Assembly: GCF_004123905.1 (NCBI RefSeq)
Contig: NZ_MZXW01000055.1
Location: forward strand, 175,797 to 239,796
Direction: 5' to 3'
Origin: Bradyrhizobium betae
GTDB lineage: Bacteria > Pseudomonadota > Alphaproteobacteria > Rhizobiales > Xanthobacteraceae
DNA: 64,000 nt
A program made the position numbers and the translations under genes. The notes below the pieces were generated by a model. The model was given only the letters and a program-made list of their open reading frames with translations, had not been told where the DNA came from and did not search any database. This document shows positions 53,727-61,955 of this stretch, one piece after another (position 1 is the first letter of the stretch; the number at the start of each line of letters is the position of its first letter).

Positions 53727-54735
53727 GCCGGCCTTCTGGTACCGGCCGCGTTCCCCGAAGTCGCATCTCCTCAGTCCCCTCGGCGCGCTCTACGGCGCGA
53801 TCACTGCGCGGCGGATGGCGCGTCAGGGGTTTGACGCCGGCATCCCCGTGATCTGCGTCGGCAATTACCATGTCGGCGGTGCCGGCAAGACACCGACCGT
53901 GCTGGCGCTGACCAAGCTGTTGCGCGAGCTCGGCGAGACGCCGGTGGTGCTCAGCCGCGGCTATGGCGGGCGCCTCAAGGGCCCGGTCATGGTCGACCGC
54001 GCGCGTCACACCGCCGCCGATATCGGCGACGAGCCGTTGATGATGGTGCGCGACGTCCCCGTCGCGGTCGCGCATGACCGCCTCGAAGGCGTGGCGCTCG
54101 CGAAGTCGCAAGGCGCCACCGTGATCCTGATGGACGACGGCTTCCAGAACCCGGCTCTTTTGAAGGATACCTCGCTGATCGTGATCGACAGCGAGCGCGG
54201 CCTCGGCAACGGCAAGGTGTTTCCGGCAGGTCCTTTGCGTGCGCCCTTGAGGGCGCAGTTCGCGCGCACCGACGCGCTGGTGCTGATCGGCGACGGCCGC
54301 GCCGCCAACGATGTCGCGGCCGAGCTTGCCAAGCGCAACAAGCCGGAGCTGCGCGCGCGGCTGAAGCCGGATGCGGCCTCGCTCGCGCAGCTGTTCGGCA
54401 AACCGGTTTTCGCCTTCGCCGGCATCGGTGATCCCGAGCGCTTCTTCCGCACCCTGCGTGCCGGCGGCATCGAGGTTGCACGCACGCGCCCCTTCGCCGA
54501 TCATCACATGTTCTCGCGCGAGGAGATCGCCGCGATGGCGGCGGACGCTGCGCGCGAGCAGCTCACGCTGGTGACGACGGAAAAGGATCTGGCGCGTCTG
54601 CGCGGCCGTGACGATGTGCCTGACGGCATCGTGCCGTTCGCCGTCCAGCTCGAGTTCGACGATCCGGCCGCGCTCCGGCAATTGATCAGCGATCATCTCT
54701 TCAAGGCGCGTGAGCGAAGATTCGGCCGCCGATGA
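53719..54735 (+). CDS. lpxK: Tetraacyldisaccharide 4'-kinase LpxK
   Basis: A 338-residue kinase with the P-loop NYHVGGAGKTPTVLAL, the LSRGYGG motif and MDDGFQNPAL. It phosphorylates the 4' position of lipid A disaccharide. It is the last gene of the pmbA-lpxK operon; a hairpin without U-run follows at 54778. Confidence 0.96.
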   Translation: MREPAFWYRPRSPKSHLLSPLGALYGAITARRMARQGFDAGIPVICVGNYHVGGAGKTPTVLALTKLLRELGETPVVLSRGYGGRLKGPVMVDRARHTAADIGDEPLMMVRDVPVAVAHDRLEGVALAKSQGATVILMDDGFQNPALLKDTSLIVIDSERGLGNGKVFPAGPLRAPLRAQFARTDALVLIGDGRAANDVAAELAKRNKPELRARLKPDAASLAQLFGKPVFAFAGIGDPERFFRTLRAGGIEVARTRPFADHHMFSREEIAAMAADAAREQLTLVTTEKDLARLRGRDDVPDGIVPFAVQLEFDDPAALRQLISDHLFKARERRFGRR

Positions 54736-54777
54736 GAATCCCGCGAGGGATCGCCGGAAGCTGACATCCGGATCCAA

Positions 54778-54803
54778 AGCTTCGGTTCTGATTCCGAAGC
54801 TCC
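54778..54803. terminator. Hairpin after lpxK
   Basis: AGCTTCGG and CCGAAGCT pair around TTCTGATT. The first 17 bases are identical to part of the terminator at 19003-19019, so a common repeat was recruited. There is no U-run. Confidence 0.45.
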
Positions 54804-54851
54804 GGCAGCCTCGGTAACGGCCTGCGATCGCGGTTCAGCAGTCGGTCATGC

Positions 54852-54938
54852 TCACCACGCGCCAACGGCCATCAATCCGATAATGGTCAGGCACGAGACG
54901 CAGGCCACCACGACAGTATAGCATTCGGGTGTATTCAT
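54852..54938 (-). CDS. Candidate 28-residue membrane peptide
   Basis: ATG at 54938 is followed by 27 codons (MNTPECYTVVVACVSCLTII...) ending in a TGA at 54852-54854. Residues 7-28 form one hydrophobic segment, and GGGAG-like purines precede the start by suitable distance. Such small single-helix proteins are easily missed. There is no homology evidence, so it remains a candidate. Confidence 0.4.
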   Translation of the reverse strand: MNTPECYTVVVACVSCLTIIGLMAVGAW

Positions 54939-55010
54939 TGCTCACTCCCAAACTGTCGCCAATTGCTTGGTCACTGCTACGCGGGAGAGATCGCCGGTCT
55001 TGGGGCCACT

Positions 55011-55196
55011 TCAATTCGGCACGCCGCGACCGGTCTTGCGTTGTGCGTCCGTCCTCTCGTCTTCACCCTGATCCGCAGGCTGATGATGCATTTCGAGAGC
55101 CTCGGAGCGTTCAGCTGCGATCAAAAGCTGTTTCCGCATTTCAGCGAGGCGGGCGCGGCAATATTCACGATAGAGCAGGTCTAGTATGGTGGGCAT
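55011..55196 (-). CDS. Small hypothetical protein, 61 aa
   Basis: Opening MPTILDLLYREYCRARLAEMRKQLLIAAERSEALEM is helical and amphipathic; the rest is charged and disordered. The start at 55196 has GGGGG upstream. Similar short proteins with LLYREYCRARLAEMRKQ are frequent in Bradyrhizobium, from general recollection. Function unknown. Confidence 0.6.
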   Translation of the reverse strand: MPTILDLLYREYCRARLAEMRKQLLIAAERSEALEMHHQPADQGEDERTDAQRKTGRGVPN

Positions 55197-55590
55197 GATC
55201 ACCCCCATCGTTTGACTTTCGATCTACAGATAATTCCACCGCGAATTTTCGAGGTGATCGTAGCCCGTCAGGTGGCTCTTCGATATGAGCCCGTTCACAG
55301 ACTGCGCCAACTTTAAATCTCAAAGGCCGTTTGGTTGGCTTGATTGTCTGTGCGATTAAAAAGAGCAGGGCTAATTACCTAAGATGCAATATAGCAGCCC
55401 TCTGTTTCACCAAGACTTCGTCAAACAACTTGAGGGCGCCGACTGCAACAAAGATTCCAACCTCAACGCGAAATGACTAACCACGGAGTGCAAGCACTGT
55501 TCGATGCAACGCGGATCCCTGCAGCGGCCCGCCATTCAGGCGACATTCATCGCAACATGCCTATCGGTTTCAATCGACCAGGAGAATTCG
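55197..55590. other. AT-rich gap without a gene
   Basis: About 390 bases of lower GC with no protein-like reading frame. It must hold the promoter of the 99-residue exported protein gene. I see no RNA gene or repeat in it. Confidence 0.4.
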
Positions 55591-55890
55591 ATGAAACTGT
55601 CCTTAGCCGCCGCCGGTCTTGTGTGTCTGATCATTGCGCCCGTGTTTGCACAAACGACGCCGCCGGCTGCGCCAACCACCACAGTGCCGGTTCCCGCGAC
55701 CAAGCGCGTGACGTGTCTCGGCTCGGCGCAAAATCTGAAGGGACAGGACAAGCGCGACCAGATGCAGCTCTGCCTGGCCCAGGCGCGGCTCGATTGCCTG
55801 AAGCAGGCGATCGATCAGAAAGTCGTTGGTGAAGCGCGGAAGACCTTTATCAAGACCTGCGTGGGCGGCGATGGCACGGAGCAGCAATAG
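55591..55890 (+). CDS. Exported PsiF-repeat-like protein, 99 aa
   Basis: A signal peptide (cleavage near VFA-QTT) precedes a proline/threonine linker and a short helical part with four cysteines (RVTCLGSAQNLKGQDKRDQMQLCLAQARLDCLKQAIDQ...EARKTFIKTC). The EARKTFIKTC end resembles PsiF repeats. AGGAG precedes ATG 55591. Function unknown. Confidence 0.75.
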   Translation: MKLSLAAAGLVCLIIAPVFAQTTPPAAPTTTVPVPATKRVTCLGSAQNLKGQDKRDQMQLCLAQARLDCLKQAIDQKVVGEARKTFIKTCVGGDGTEQQ

Positions 55891-55914
55891 CCGAACGATG
55901 CCACGAACTCGCTG

Positions 55915-56009
55915 CCGTAGGGTGGGCAAAGCAACGCGTGCCCACGTTCTTCGTCGTGGTCATGACGAGATGGTGGGCACCGCGCATCGCGCCTTTGCCC
56001 ACCCCACGG
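55915..56009. repeat. Palindromic repeat (gtagggtgggca type)
   Basis: ccgtagggtgggcaaagcaacgcgtgcccac and its near-complement ending gtgggcaccg...tttgcccaccccacgg form a long imperfect stem. It is a cousin of the element at 48348-48436. It lies between convergent genes. Confidence 0.75.
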
Positions 56010-56038
56010 GAGCCGAAGGCTCTCCGAGGTCTACGAGA

Positions 56039-56266
56039 TCATTGCTGCGGCTTCGGCGCGCTCGGAAAATGCCGCTGCAGCACCGCAGCAGGCGTGGCGT
56101 AGGCTTCCTGCAAATCCACGCTCCAGTACTTCAACTCATCGAGCGGAATCCGCGTGTCGGTGATGGCGCAGCGAACGAAAGTCCCCGGCGAGATCACGCG
56201 GAAATCGCCGTCGAGATATTGCACCTGCGCTTCGCCATGGCCGGAAGAGCCGAACTTGTTCAGCAC
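56039..56266 (-). CDS. DUF2093 family protein
   Basis: A 75-residue protein (VLNKFGSSGHGEAQVQYLDGDFRVISPGTFVRCAITDTRIPLDELKYWSVDLQEAYATPAAVLQRHF) matching the DUF2093 pattern, a small conserved alphaproteobacterial family. GTG at 56266 after GGAG is the likely start; the longer ATG frame reads poorly. Function unknown; it is often found beside xseA or lpxK, as here. Confidence 0.88.
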   Translation of the reverse strand: MLNKFGSSGHGEAQVQYLDGDFRVISPGTFVRCAITDTRIPLDELKYWSVDLQEAYATPAAVLQRHFPSAPKPQQ

Positions 56267-56441
56267 GGTCGAAAGTCTCCGTGGAAGGCCGCTTCCAGGA
56301 AGAACCTGGAGGGCACGATGTGTTGGACGGGATGTAGCATAGATAGGGTGGCTTGTCCGCCCGGTAAACCCACCGGTTTGTGATGTTTTGGCGCCGTTCC
56401 CGCATGATAGTGCTCGGCGAGGGCTCCTGTGGCAGAGACTC

Positions 56442-57272
56442 ATGCGCCTTCGATTGACCGCCTTGTTCCTGATGCTGCTGATGTCGGCCGCGCGCGCCGC
56501 GCCGGAGACGGCGCCGCATCAGGTCGAGATCCCGCTCGCCTCCGGGACCCTGCACGCGCAGCTGTTCAAGCCCGCGGGCGAGGGGCCGTTCCCGACCGTG
56601 ATCGCGCTGCATGGCTGCGGCGGCCTCGGCGGTCATGCCGATCCCGTGCTGCCGCGCTATCGCGACTGGGCCGAGCGGCTGCTCAAATCCGGCAATGCCG
56701 TGCTGCTGCCCGACAGCTACGGCTCGCGCGAGCTCGGGCCGCAATGCCGCGTCAAGGAGATGCACGTCAAGGCGCGACGCGAGCGGGTCGCCGACATCGC
56801 GGCTTCGCGCGCCTGGCTGATGAAACAGAATTGGGTGGCGCGCGACCGCGTCAGCCTGATCGGCTGGGCCAACGGCGCCAGCGCGCTGCTCTGGGCGGTG
56901 CGTCCGCAAAGCGCCGCGCGTGATCAGGGTCCGGATTTCCGTGCCGCGATCGCGTTCTATCCGGATTGCCGGATCTCCGCCGGTTTGGGGTGGAGCGCGC
57001 GGGTGCCGACCCTGGTGCTGATCGGCGCCAATGACGACGTCTCGTCGCCGCCGGCCTGCCGCCAGATGGTCGACGGCGCACACGGCCGCAGCGCGCTCAC
57101 GCGCATTGTCGTCTATCCCGGCGCCTATCACGATTTCGACCGCGCCAACACGCCGCTGCACGCAGCGAGCGCCAGCAGCGACGCCGCCGCGCCCGAGCAC
57201 GGCCATCTCGGCACCGATGCGGTCGCCCGCGCGGAGTCGCAGAAGGACGTCGCGGAGTGGCTGGCGCGGTAG
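56442..57272 (+). CDS. Dienelactone-hydrolase-like protein, nucleophile replaced by Ala
   Basis: A 276-residue exported alpha/beta hydrolase-fold protein (signal peptide ending near ARA-APE). The oxyanion region is ALHGCGGLGG and the late histidine is in YPGAYHDFD, but the nucleophile elbow reads LIGWANGASALLW: Ala occupies the Ser/Cys position of GxSxG. If the alignment holds, the classical nucleophile is missing and the protein may be non-catalytic or use another residue. ATG 56442 is chosen for its signal peptide. Confidence 0.82.
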   Translation: MRLRLTALFLMLLMSAARAAPETAPHQVEIPLASGTLHAQLFKPAGEGPFPTVIALHGCGGLGGHADPVLPRYRDWAERLLKSGNAVLLPDSYGSRELGPQCRVKEMHVKARRERVADIAASRAWLMKQNWVARDRVSLIGWANGASALLWAVRPQSAARDQGPDFRAAIAFYPDCRISAGLGWSARVPTLVLIGANDDVSSPPACRQMVDGAHGRSALTRIVVYPGAYHDFDRANTPLHAASASSDAAAPEHGHLGTDAVARAESQKDVAEWLAR

Positions 57273-57455
57273 CGACGGTGCCGTAGCCCACGCAAAAGCG
57301 GGGCCGCCCGAGGAACAACGGCGGACAGCCCCGCATCGACCACCGCCCTGCACGGCTGTGATGGCCGACCGGAAAACTACGGATCGCGCGTTGCTGTGGT
57401 TTCAACGCGTGGCCACGCCTTAGTTCGACCACGATGTCGATTAAACGCATCATTC

Positions 57456-57605
57456 ATGCGCAACCGCTTCGTCCTGTTCTCCTCCGCCTTCATCGTCTTC
57501 ACCGTCGCGGTCTTCCTGTTCGAAGCCCACGCCGGCGCGCCCATGGTCGCGCCGGAACATTGCGGCTTCTGGACCACGATCGACGCGGGATTGTCCTGCC
57601 GGTAG
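57456..57605 (+). CDS. Small exported protein, 49 aa
   Basis: MRNRFVLFSSAFIVFTVAVFLFEAHAGAP gives a signal peptide or anchor, followed by a 20-residue tail with two cysteines (EHCGFWTTIDAGLSC). Codon use is normal. No homologue is recalled with certainty. Confidence 0.5.
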   Translation: MRNRFVLFSSAFIVFTVAVFLFEAHAGAPMVAPEHCGFWTTIDAGLSCR

Positions 57606-57711
57606 GTGCGACGGTCTAATCCATCACCGTCACCCCCGCGCAACGGCGTAGCCGTTGTCGCTGGAGGTGGCCGCTTCTTCAGCGGCCCTCGAAGGGCGAC
57701 GGCCCGGCTGC

Positions 57712-57766
57712 ATCGCGGCCGTTCATCCTTCGAGGCTCACGACGCGAGCACCTCAGGATGACGGGC
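57712..57766. repeat. Palindromic repeat fragment (catccttcgag ... cctcaggatgacgg)
   Basis: Contains catccttcgaggctcacgacgcgagcacctcaggatgacgg, the same vocabulary as the 192-bp tandem repeat at 60911. It is one of three different repeats packed into 57.7-58.06 kb. Confidence 0.6.
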
Positions 57767-57826
57767 TGGCACTCAGAATGCTGGGATAGCGGCGTTCGTG
57801 CGCACTTGGCCACGCGCTCCCTCCAC

Positions 57827-57911
57827 GTCATTGCGAGCGAAGCGAAGCAATCCAGAATCTTTCCGCGGAGGGACTCTGGATTGCTTCGTCGCAAGAGCTC
57901 CTCGCAATGAC
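57827..57911. repeat. Composite palindromic repeat (gtcattgcgag ... cgcaatgacg)
   Basis: gtcattgcgagcgaagcgaagcaatccagaatc and ctctggattgcttcgtcgcaagagctcctcgcaatgac are inverted around a short centre. It matches the element at 26322-26446 in layout and in most of its right half. Confidence 0.8.
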
Positions 57912-57945
57912 GGGTTTGTGGCACGCGCGTCTCCCCATACTCGCT

Positions 57946-58054
57946 GTCATCGCCCGGTCTGAACACTTGACCGGGCGATCCAGTACGCCGAGACGTCTGT
58001 GGTTCACCGAGAAGCTGCGGCGTACTGGATTCCCCGCCTGCGCGGGGAATGACA
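57946..58054. repeat. Composite palindromic repeat with variable arms, second copy
   Basis: gtcatcgcccggtctgaacacttgaccgggcgatccagtacgcc and ggcgtactggattccccgcctgcgcggggaatgaca. It has the layout of 38349-38450: outer gtcat/atgac, a private hairpin in each end, and inner ccagtacgc/gcgtactgg pairing; but the private hairpin sequences differ. Confidence 0.8.
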
Positions 58055-58081
58055 GCGAACGCGGAGCGGCGCCCGCGAGCC

Positions 58082-59704
58082 TCAGAACAAACTGCCCTGA
58101 TCCACCGGCTTGGCCACGCGCTTCGGCGCGGGTCTTGTCTCCTGCGCGGCCGGCTTAGGCTGCGCCGGCGCACGCTTTGCCGTCGGCGCTGCACGATCCG
58201 CATCCGCGGTCGCTCCCACACGTCCATCCGCAAACTCGATCTCGACGCGCGCACCGGGCCCGATTGCATCCGCCGAATGCAGCGGATGCCCCGCTTCGTC
58301 CCGCACCAGTGCAAAGCCGCGCGCGAGCACGCCGCGATAGGACAACGCGGAGAGCAGCTTGCCGCGGTTCTCGACGCGGGCATCGAGCCGTTGCAGCAGC
58401 GTGACCAGCGCGCGATTGGCGCGCTCGGCCAGACGATGCGTGCGCTCGCGCTGGCGGGCGATGACGTTCCGCTGCGCCTGCGCATTGGAGAGCTTTGAGG
58501 CGCGCAGCCGCACCTCCAGCCCGGCAAAACGATCGCGCCGCCGCCGCAGCAGCGAGCGTGCGGACAGGCCGAGCCGCTCGCCGCACACGGTGAGCCGGTG
58601 ATCGGCCTGCGAGATCTGACCGTGCAGCACCCGCAGCGTCAGTTTTGCGCTTGCTGCGGTGAACCTGCGGAAATGCGCATGCGTGTTGGCCTTGAGGCCG
58701 CGGGGCAGGGCGCTGCCTGCCGAATCCAGCCGCTGCCGCGGGATCGCCAGCAGATCGCCGGCCGCAGGCAGCGCACGCGCGGCAGCGCGCAGCTCGCTGC
58801 GCCGGTGTTCGTGGCCACGTTGCCAACAGGCGCGGGTGCGCCGTGCGAGATCGGCGACCTCGACGAAGAGATCGCTGCGCACCGGCACCGCCATCTCGGC
58901 TGCCGCCGTCGGCGTCGGCGCGCGCTTGTCGGCGACGAAGTCGATCAGCGTGATGTCGGTCTCATGCCCCACCGCCGAGATCAGCGGGATCATGCTCTCG
59001 GCCGCCGCCCGCACCACGATCTCCTCGTTGAACGACCAGAGGTCCTCCAGCGAGCCGCCGCCGCGCGCGACGATCAGAACATCTGGCCGCGGAATCTTGC
59101 CGCCCTCGGGCAGCGCGTTGAAGCCGCGGATCGCGGCCGCGACCTGCTCGGCCGAGCCTTCGCCCTGCACCTTCACCGGCCACACCAGCACATGGCGGGG
59201 AAAGCGGTCCTCCAGCCGGTGCAGGATGTCGCGGATCACCGCGCCGGTCGGCGAGGTCACGACGCCGATCACCTCCGGCAGCCAGGGCAGCAGCTGTTTG
59301 CGCGCTTCGTCGAACAGGCCCTCAGCGGCGAGCTTCTTCTTGCGCTCCTCCATCAGCGCCATCAGCGCGCCGATGCCGGCGGGCTCCAGCGCCTCGATCA
59401 CGATCTGGTACTTCGAGGAGCCCGGATAGGTCGTGAGCTTGCCGGTGGCGATGACCTCGAGCCCCTCCTGGGGCTTGAAGCGCATGCGGCCGTGCACGCC
59501 CTTCCAGATCACCGCCTCGATCTTGGCGCTCTCGTCCTTCAGCGCGAAATAGCAATGGCCGGAGGAATGGGCGCCGCGAAATCCGGAGATCTCGCCGCGG
59601 ACCCGGACATGGCCATAGGTGTCCTCCACCGTCCGCTTCAGGGACTGGGAGAGCTCGGAGACGGTGAATTCGGGCGCGTTGTTCAGTTGTTCCGCAGGCG
59701 GCAT
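58082..59704 (-). CDS. xseA: Exodeoxyribonuclease VII large subunit
   Basis: A 540-residue XseA: N-terminal OB fold (FTVSELSQSLKRTVEDTYGHVRVRGEISGFRGAHSSGHCYFALKDESAKIEAVIW), catalytic region GVVTSPTGAVIRDILHRL and IVARGGGSLEDLWSFNEE, then a long helical, arginine-rich part. It binds the small subunit XseB and degrades single-stranded DNA. The alanine/proline/lysine-rich tail before the C-terminus is unusual but common in this genus. xseB is not adjacent. Confidence 0.96.
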   Translation of the reverse strand: MPPAEQLNNAPEFTVSELSQSLKRTVEDTYGHVRVRGEISGFRGAHSSGHCYFALKDESAKIEAVIWKGVHGRMRFKPQEGLEVIATGKLTTYPGSSKYQIVIEALEPAGIGALMALMEERKKKLAAEGLFDEARKQLLPWLPEVIGVVTSPTGAVIRDILHRLEDRFPRHVLVWPVKVQGEGSAEQVAAAIRGFNALPEGGKIPRPDVLIVARGGGSLEDLWSFNEEIVVRAAAESMIPLISAVGHETDITLIDFVADKRAPTPTAAAEMAVPVRSDLFVEVADLARRTRACWQRGHEHRRSELRAAARALPAAGDLLAIPRQRLDSAGSALPRGLKANTHAHFRRFTAASAKLTLRVLHGQISQADHRLTVCGERLGLSARSLLRRRRDRFAGLEVRLRASKLSNAQAQRNVIARQRERTHRLAERANRALVTLLQRLDARVENRGKLLSALSYRGVLARGFALVRDEAGHPLHSADAIGPGARVEIEFADGRVGATADADRAAPTAKRAPAQPKPAAQETRPAPKRVAKPVDQGSLF

Positions 59705-59840
59705 CGCAAACGATTCGGCATGTTGGGGTCAGACCCGACGTTAAGGATTTTCGCAAGCAAGCGCCAATCCGGGGATTGATCAGGAGAGTACTCTGTAATA
59801 TAGAGTTCTCTATTGTTGGTCAGGTTGACGGGAGTAGGTC

Positions 59841-60851
59841 ATGGCGATCCGGCTGCTGCGCGGCGTGTTGAACGGACTGAAATGGGCCCTGTGTGCGGTC
59901 GGCGGCGTGGCGCTTATCCTCGCCGCGATGATCGCGACGCCGCTGCAGCGGCCGCCCGAGATGCGGTCGGTCTCCGACTCATCCAAGGGGATCGACTGGT
60001 CCACTCTCCCGCCGCTGGAGCGCTTCCAGGCCCGCGACGGCACCTGGCTCGGCTTCCGCCACTACGCCCCGAACGGGCCGGCGAGCGGCCGTGGTGCGAT
60101 CTTCATCCACGGCTCCTCCGGCTCCAGCGGCACCGTCAACCACGCGCTGACCCATGCGATGTCAGCGCGCGGGGTGGAGACCTGGGCGCTCGACATCCGC
60201 GGCCACGGCGGCTCGGGCACCCGCGGCGACATCGGTTATGTCGGCCAGCTCGAGGACGACCTCGTCGATTTCGTTGCCGAAGTGCGCAAGACCGCGCCCG
60301 ATCTGCCGCTCACGTTAGTGGGCCATTCCGCCGGCGCCGGCTTCTCGCTGCGCGTCGCCGCGACGCCGATCATGCAGGACATGTTCGTGCGCACCGTGCT
60401 GCTCGCGCCCTATCTCGGCTACGACGCGCCGACCAACCGCCCGAACTCCGGCGGCTGGGCCAGCGCCGACATCCCGCGCTTCCTCGGGCTCGCCGCGCTG
60501 CGCAAGCTCGGCATCGACTGCTGCGCGCAGCTCCCTGTGCTGGCCCTGGCGGTGCGCCCGAACATGGAGAAGATCCTCGTCTCCACCTATTCCGATCGCC
60601 TGATGCGCAATTACGCGACGCGCGGCTATCGCCTCGATCTTGCGGCGGTCACGCATCCGATGACGATCTTCGGCGGCGCCGAGGACGAGATGATGATCTC
60701 CGATAAATATGCGGAGACCGTGCAGGCCATCAAACCGTCGGTCGACGTCAAGCTGCTCGACGGCATCAACCACATGGGCATCGTCACCACCCCGAAGGCG
60801 GTCGACGCGATCGCCGAGGACGTCGCCACGCGCGGGGCAGGGCAGTCATGA
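59841..60851 (+). CDS. Membrane-anchored alpha/beta hydrolase (lysophospholipase-like)
   Basis: A 336-residue protein with one N-terminal membrane helix (ALCAVGGVALILAAMIAT) and a serine hydrolase domain: FIHGSSGSSGTV, LDIRGHGGSGTRG, the nucleophile VGHSAGAGFSL, an acid in FGGAEDEMM and the His in INHMGIV. The order and motifs fit monoacylglycerol-lipase/lysophospholipase (PldB-like) proteins. GGGAG precedes ATG 59841. Confidence 0.92.
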   Translation: MAIRLLRGVLNGLKWALCAVGGVALILAAMIATPLQRPPEMRSVSDSSKGIDWSTLPPLERFQARDGTWLGFRHYAPNGPASGRGAIFIHGSSGSSGTVNHALTHAMSARGVETWALDIRGHGGSGTRGDIGYVGQLEDDLVDFVAEVRKTAPDLPLTLVGHSAGAGFSLRVAATPIMQDMFVRTVLLAPYLGYDAPTNRPNSGGWASADIPRFLGLAALRKLGIDCCAQLPVLALAVRPNMEKILVSTYSDRLMRNYATRGYRLDLAAVTHPMTIFGGAEDEMMISDKYAETVQAIKPSVDVKLLDGINHMGIVTTPKAVDAIAEDVATRGAGQS

Positions 60852-61400
60852 TGCGATCCGTTGATGGCAAGCCAAGCGCATGTAGAAGCGGCTTCCCCGC
60901 GGTGCTGCTGAGCCTCATCCTGAGGAGGCCGCGCAGCGGTCGTCTCGAAGGACGAGGCGCGCGCTCAGGTGTCACCGAGCGCGCGGCCATCCTTCGAGAC
61001 GCCCGCCTGCGGCGGGCCCTCAGGATGAGGGCGGAGTTTGCGGCGGTCGCTTCAACGGGGACTGGTGCAGCCGAGCTTCATCCAAAGGCAGAACTGCCGC
61101 TGAGCCTCATCCTGAGGAGACCGCGAAGCGGTCGTCTCGAAGGACGAGGCGCTTGCTCATGTGTCACCGAGCGCGGGGCCATCCTTCGAGACGCCCGCCT
61201 GCGGCGGGCCCTCAGGATGAGGGCGGAGTTTGCGGCGGTCGCTTCAACGGGGACGGGTGCAGCCGAGCCTCATCCAAAGGCAAAGCTGCCCCTCAGCCTC
61301 ATCCTGAGGAGACCGCTGCAAGCGGTCGTCTCGAAGGACGAGGCGCTTGCTCCGCTGCCACCGCGCATAACCCGCCAGCCCCGCACCTGAAAGAGCCGCC
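60852..61400. repeat. 192-bp tandem repeat of palindromic units, 2.3 copies
   Basis: Units start at 60911, 61103 and 61295 with agcctcatcctgagga, an exact period of 192 bases; units 1 and 2 are nearly identical, and the third is cut at about 61352. Each full unit contains an inverted pair: gcctcatcctgagga...cgtctcgaaggacgaggc and its counterpart gccatccttcgagacgcccgcctgcggcgggccctcaggatgagg. The region has a continuous open frame on the plus strand, which I treat as coincidental. Confidence 0.85.
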
Positions 61401-61955
61401 ATGATCGACAGCAAGGAAGCCTCCGCGGCGCTGGCCGACATCGACGACATCGTCCAGCGCGTCAAGCAATCGCAGCTCTACGAGCTCGCGAGCCTGGCTG
61501 CGATCTGGTGGGGCGTCCTGGTATTCGCGGGTAATCTCGTGACCTGGCTCTGGCCGGTCTACGCGGCCTACGCCTGGGTTGGCGTTGACGTCGTCGGCGT
61601 CGCCGGTCTGGTTGCGCTCCGCCTCCTCAATCCGCCGCATCACCCGCGCGGTGCCGGCTTCGACATCAGGCTGCTGCTGGTATTCGCATTGTTCTTCGCC
61701 TTCGGCTATCTCTGCACCAACGTCCTCGGCCATTTCGGCCCGCGTCAGTTGGGGACGTTCTGGCCGCTCTATTTCATGCTGTTCTACATGCTGGCGGGCC
61801 TCTGGTTCGGCTACGCCTTCATCGCGATCGGTCTCGGCATCTCTGCGCTGACGTTGTTCGGCTTCTTTTACATCGGCGAGGCGTTCCCGCTCTGGATGGC
61901 CTTCGTCAACGGCGGCGGCCTGATCCTCGGCGGCCTCTGGATGCGGCGGATCTGA
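61401..61955 (+). CDS. Membrane protein of unknown function, 184 aa
   Basis: Five to six predicted membrane helices (ELASLAAIWWGVLVFAGNLVTWLW, AYAWVGVDVVGVAGLVAL, LLLVFALFFAFGYLC, FWPLYFMLFYMLAGLWFGYAFIAIGLGISALTLFGFFYIG, MAFVNGGGLILGGLW) with a short cytoplasmic N-terminus. It overlaps the winged-helix gene by one base, so the two are coupled; a membrane sensor or target for that regulator is likely. Confidence 0.85.
   Translation: MIDSKEASAALADIDDIVQRVKQSQLYELASLAAIWWGVLVFAGNLVTWLWPVYAAYAWVGVDVVGVAGLVALRLLNPPHHPRGAGFDIRLLLVFALFFAFGYLCTNVLGHFGPRQLGTFWPLYFMLFYMLAGLWFGYAFIAIGLGISALTLFGFFYIGEAFPLWMAFVNGGGLILGGLWMRRI

Noticed and set aside
55473..55832. 119-codon frame overlapping the PsiF-like gene
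   Set aside because: It is out of frame with the gene that has a signal peptide and AGGAG site, and shows no protein-like pattern.
60848..61390. 180-codon open frame through the tandem repeats
   Set aside because: Its repeated peptides merely translate the palindromic DNA repeat; no ribosome site and no protein-like character.
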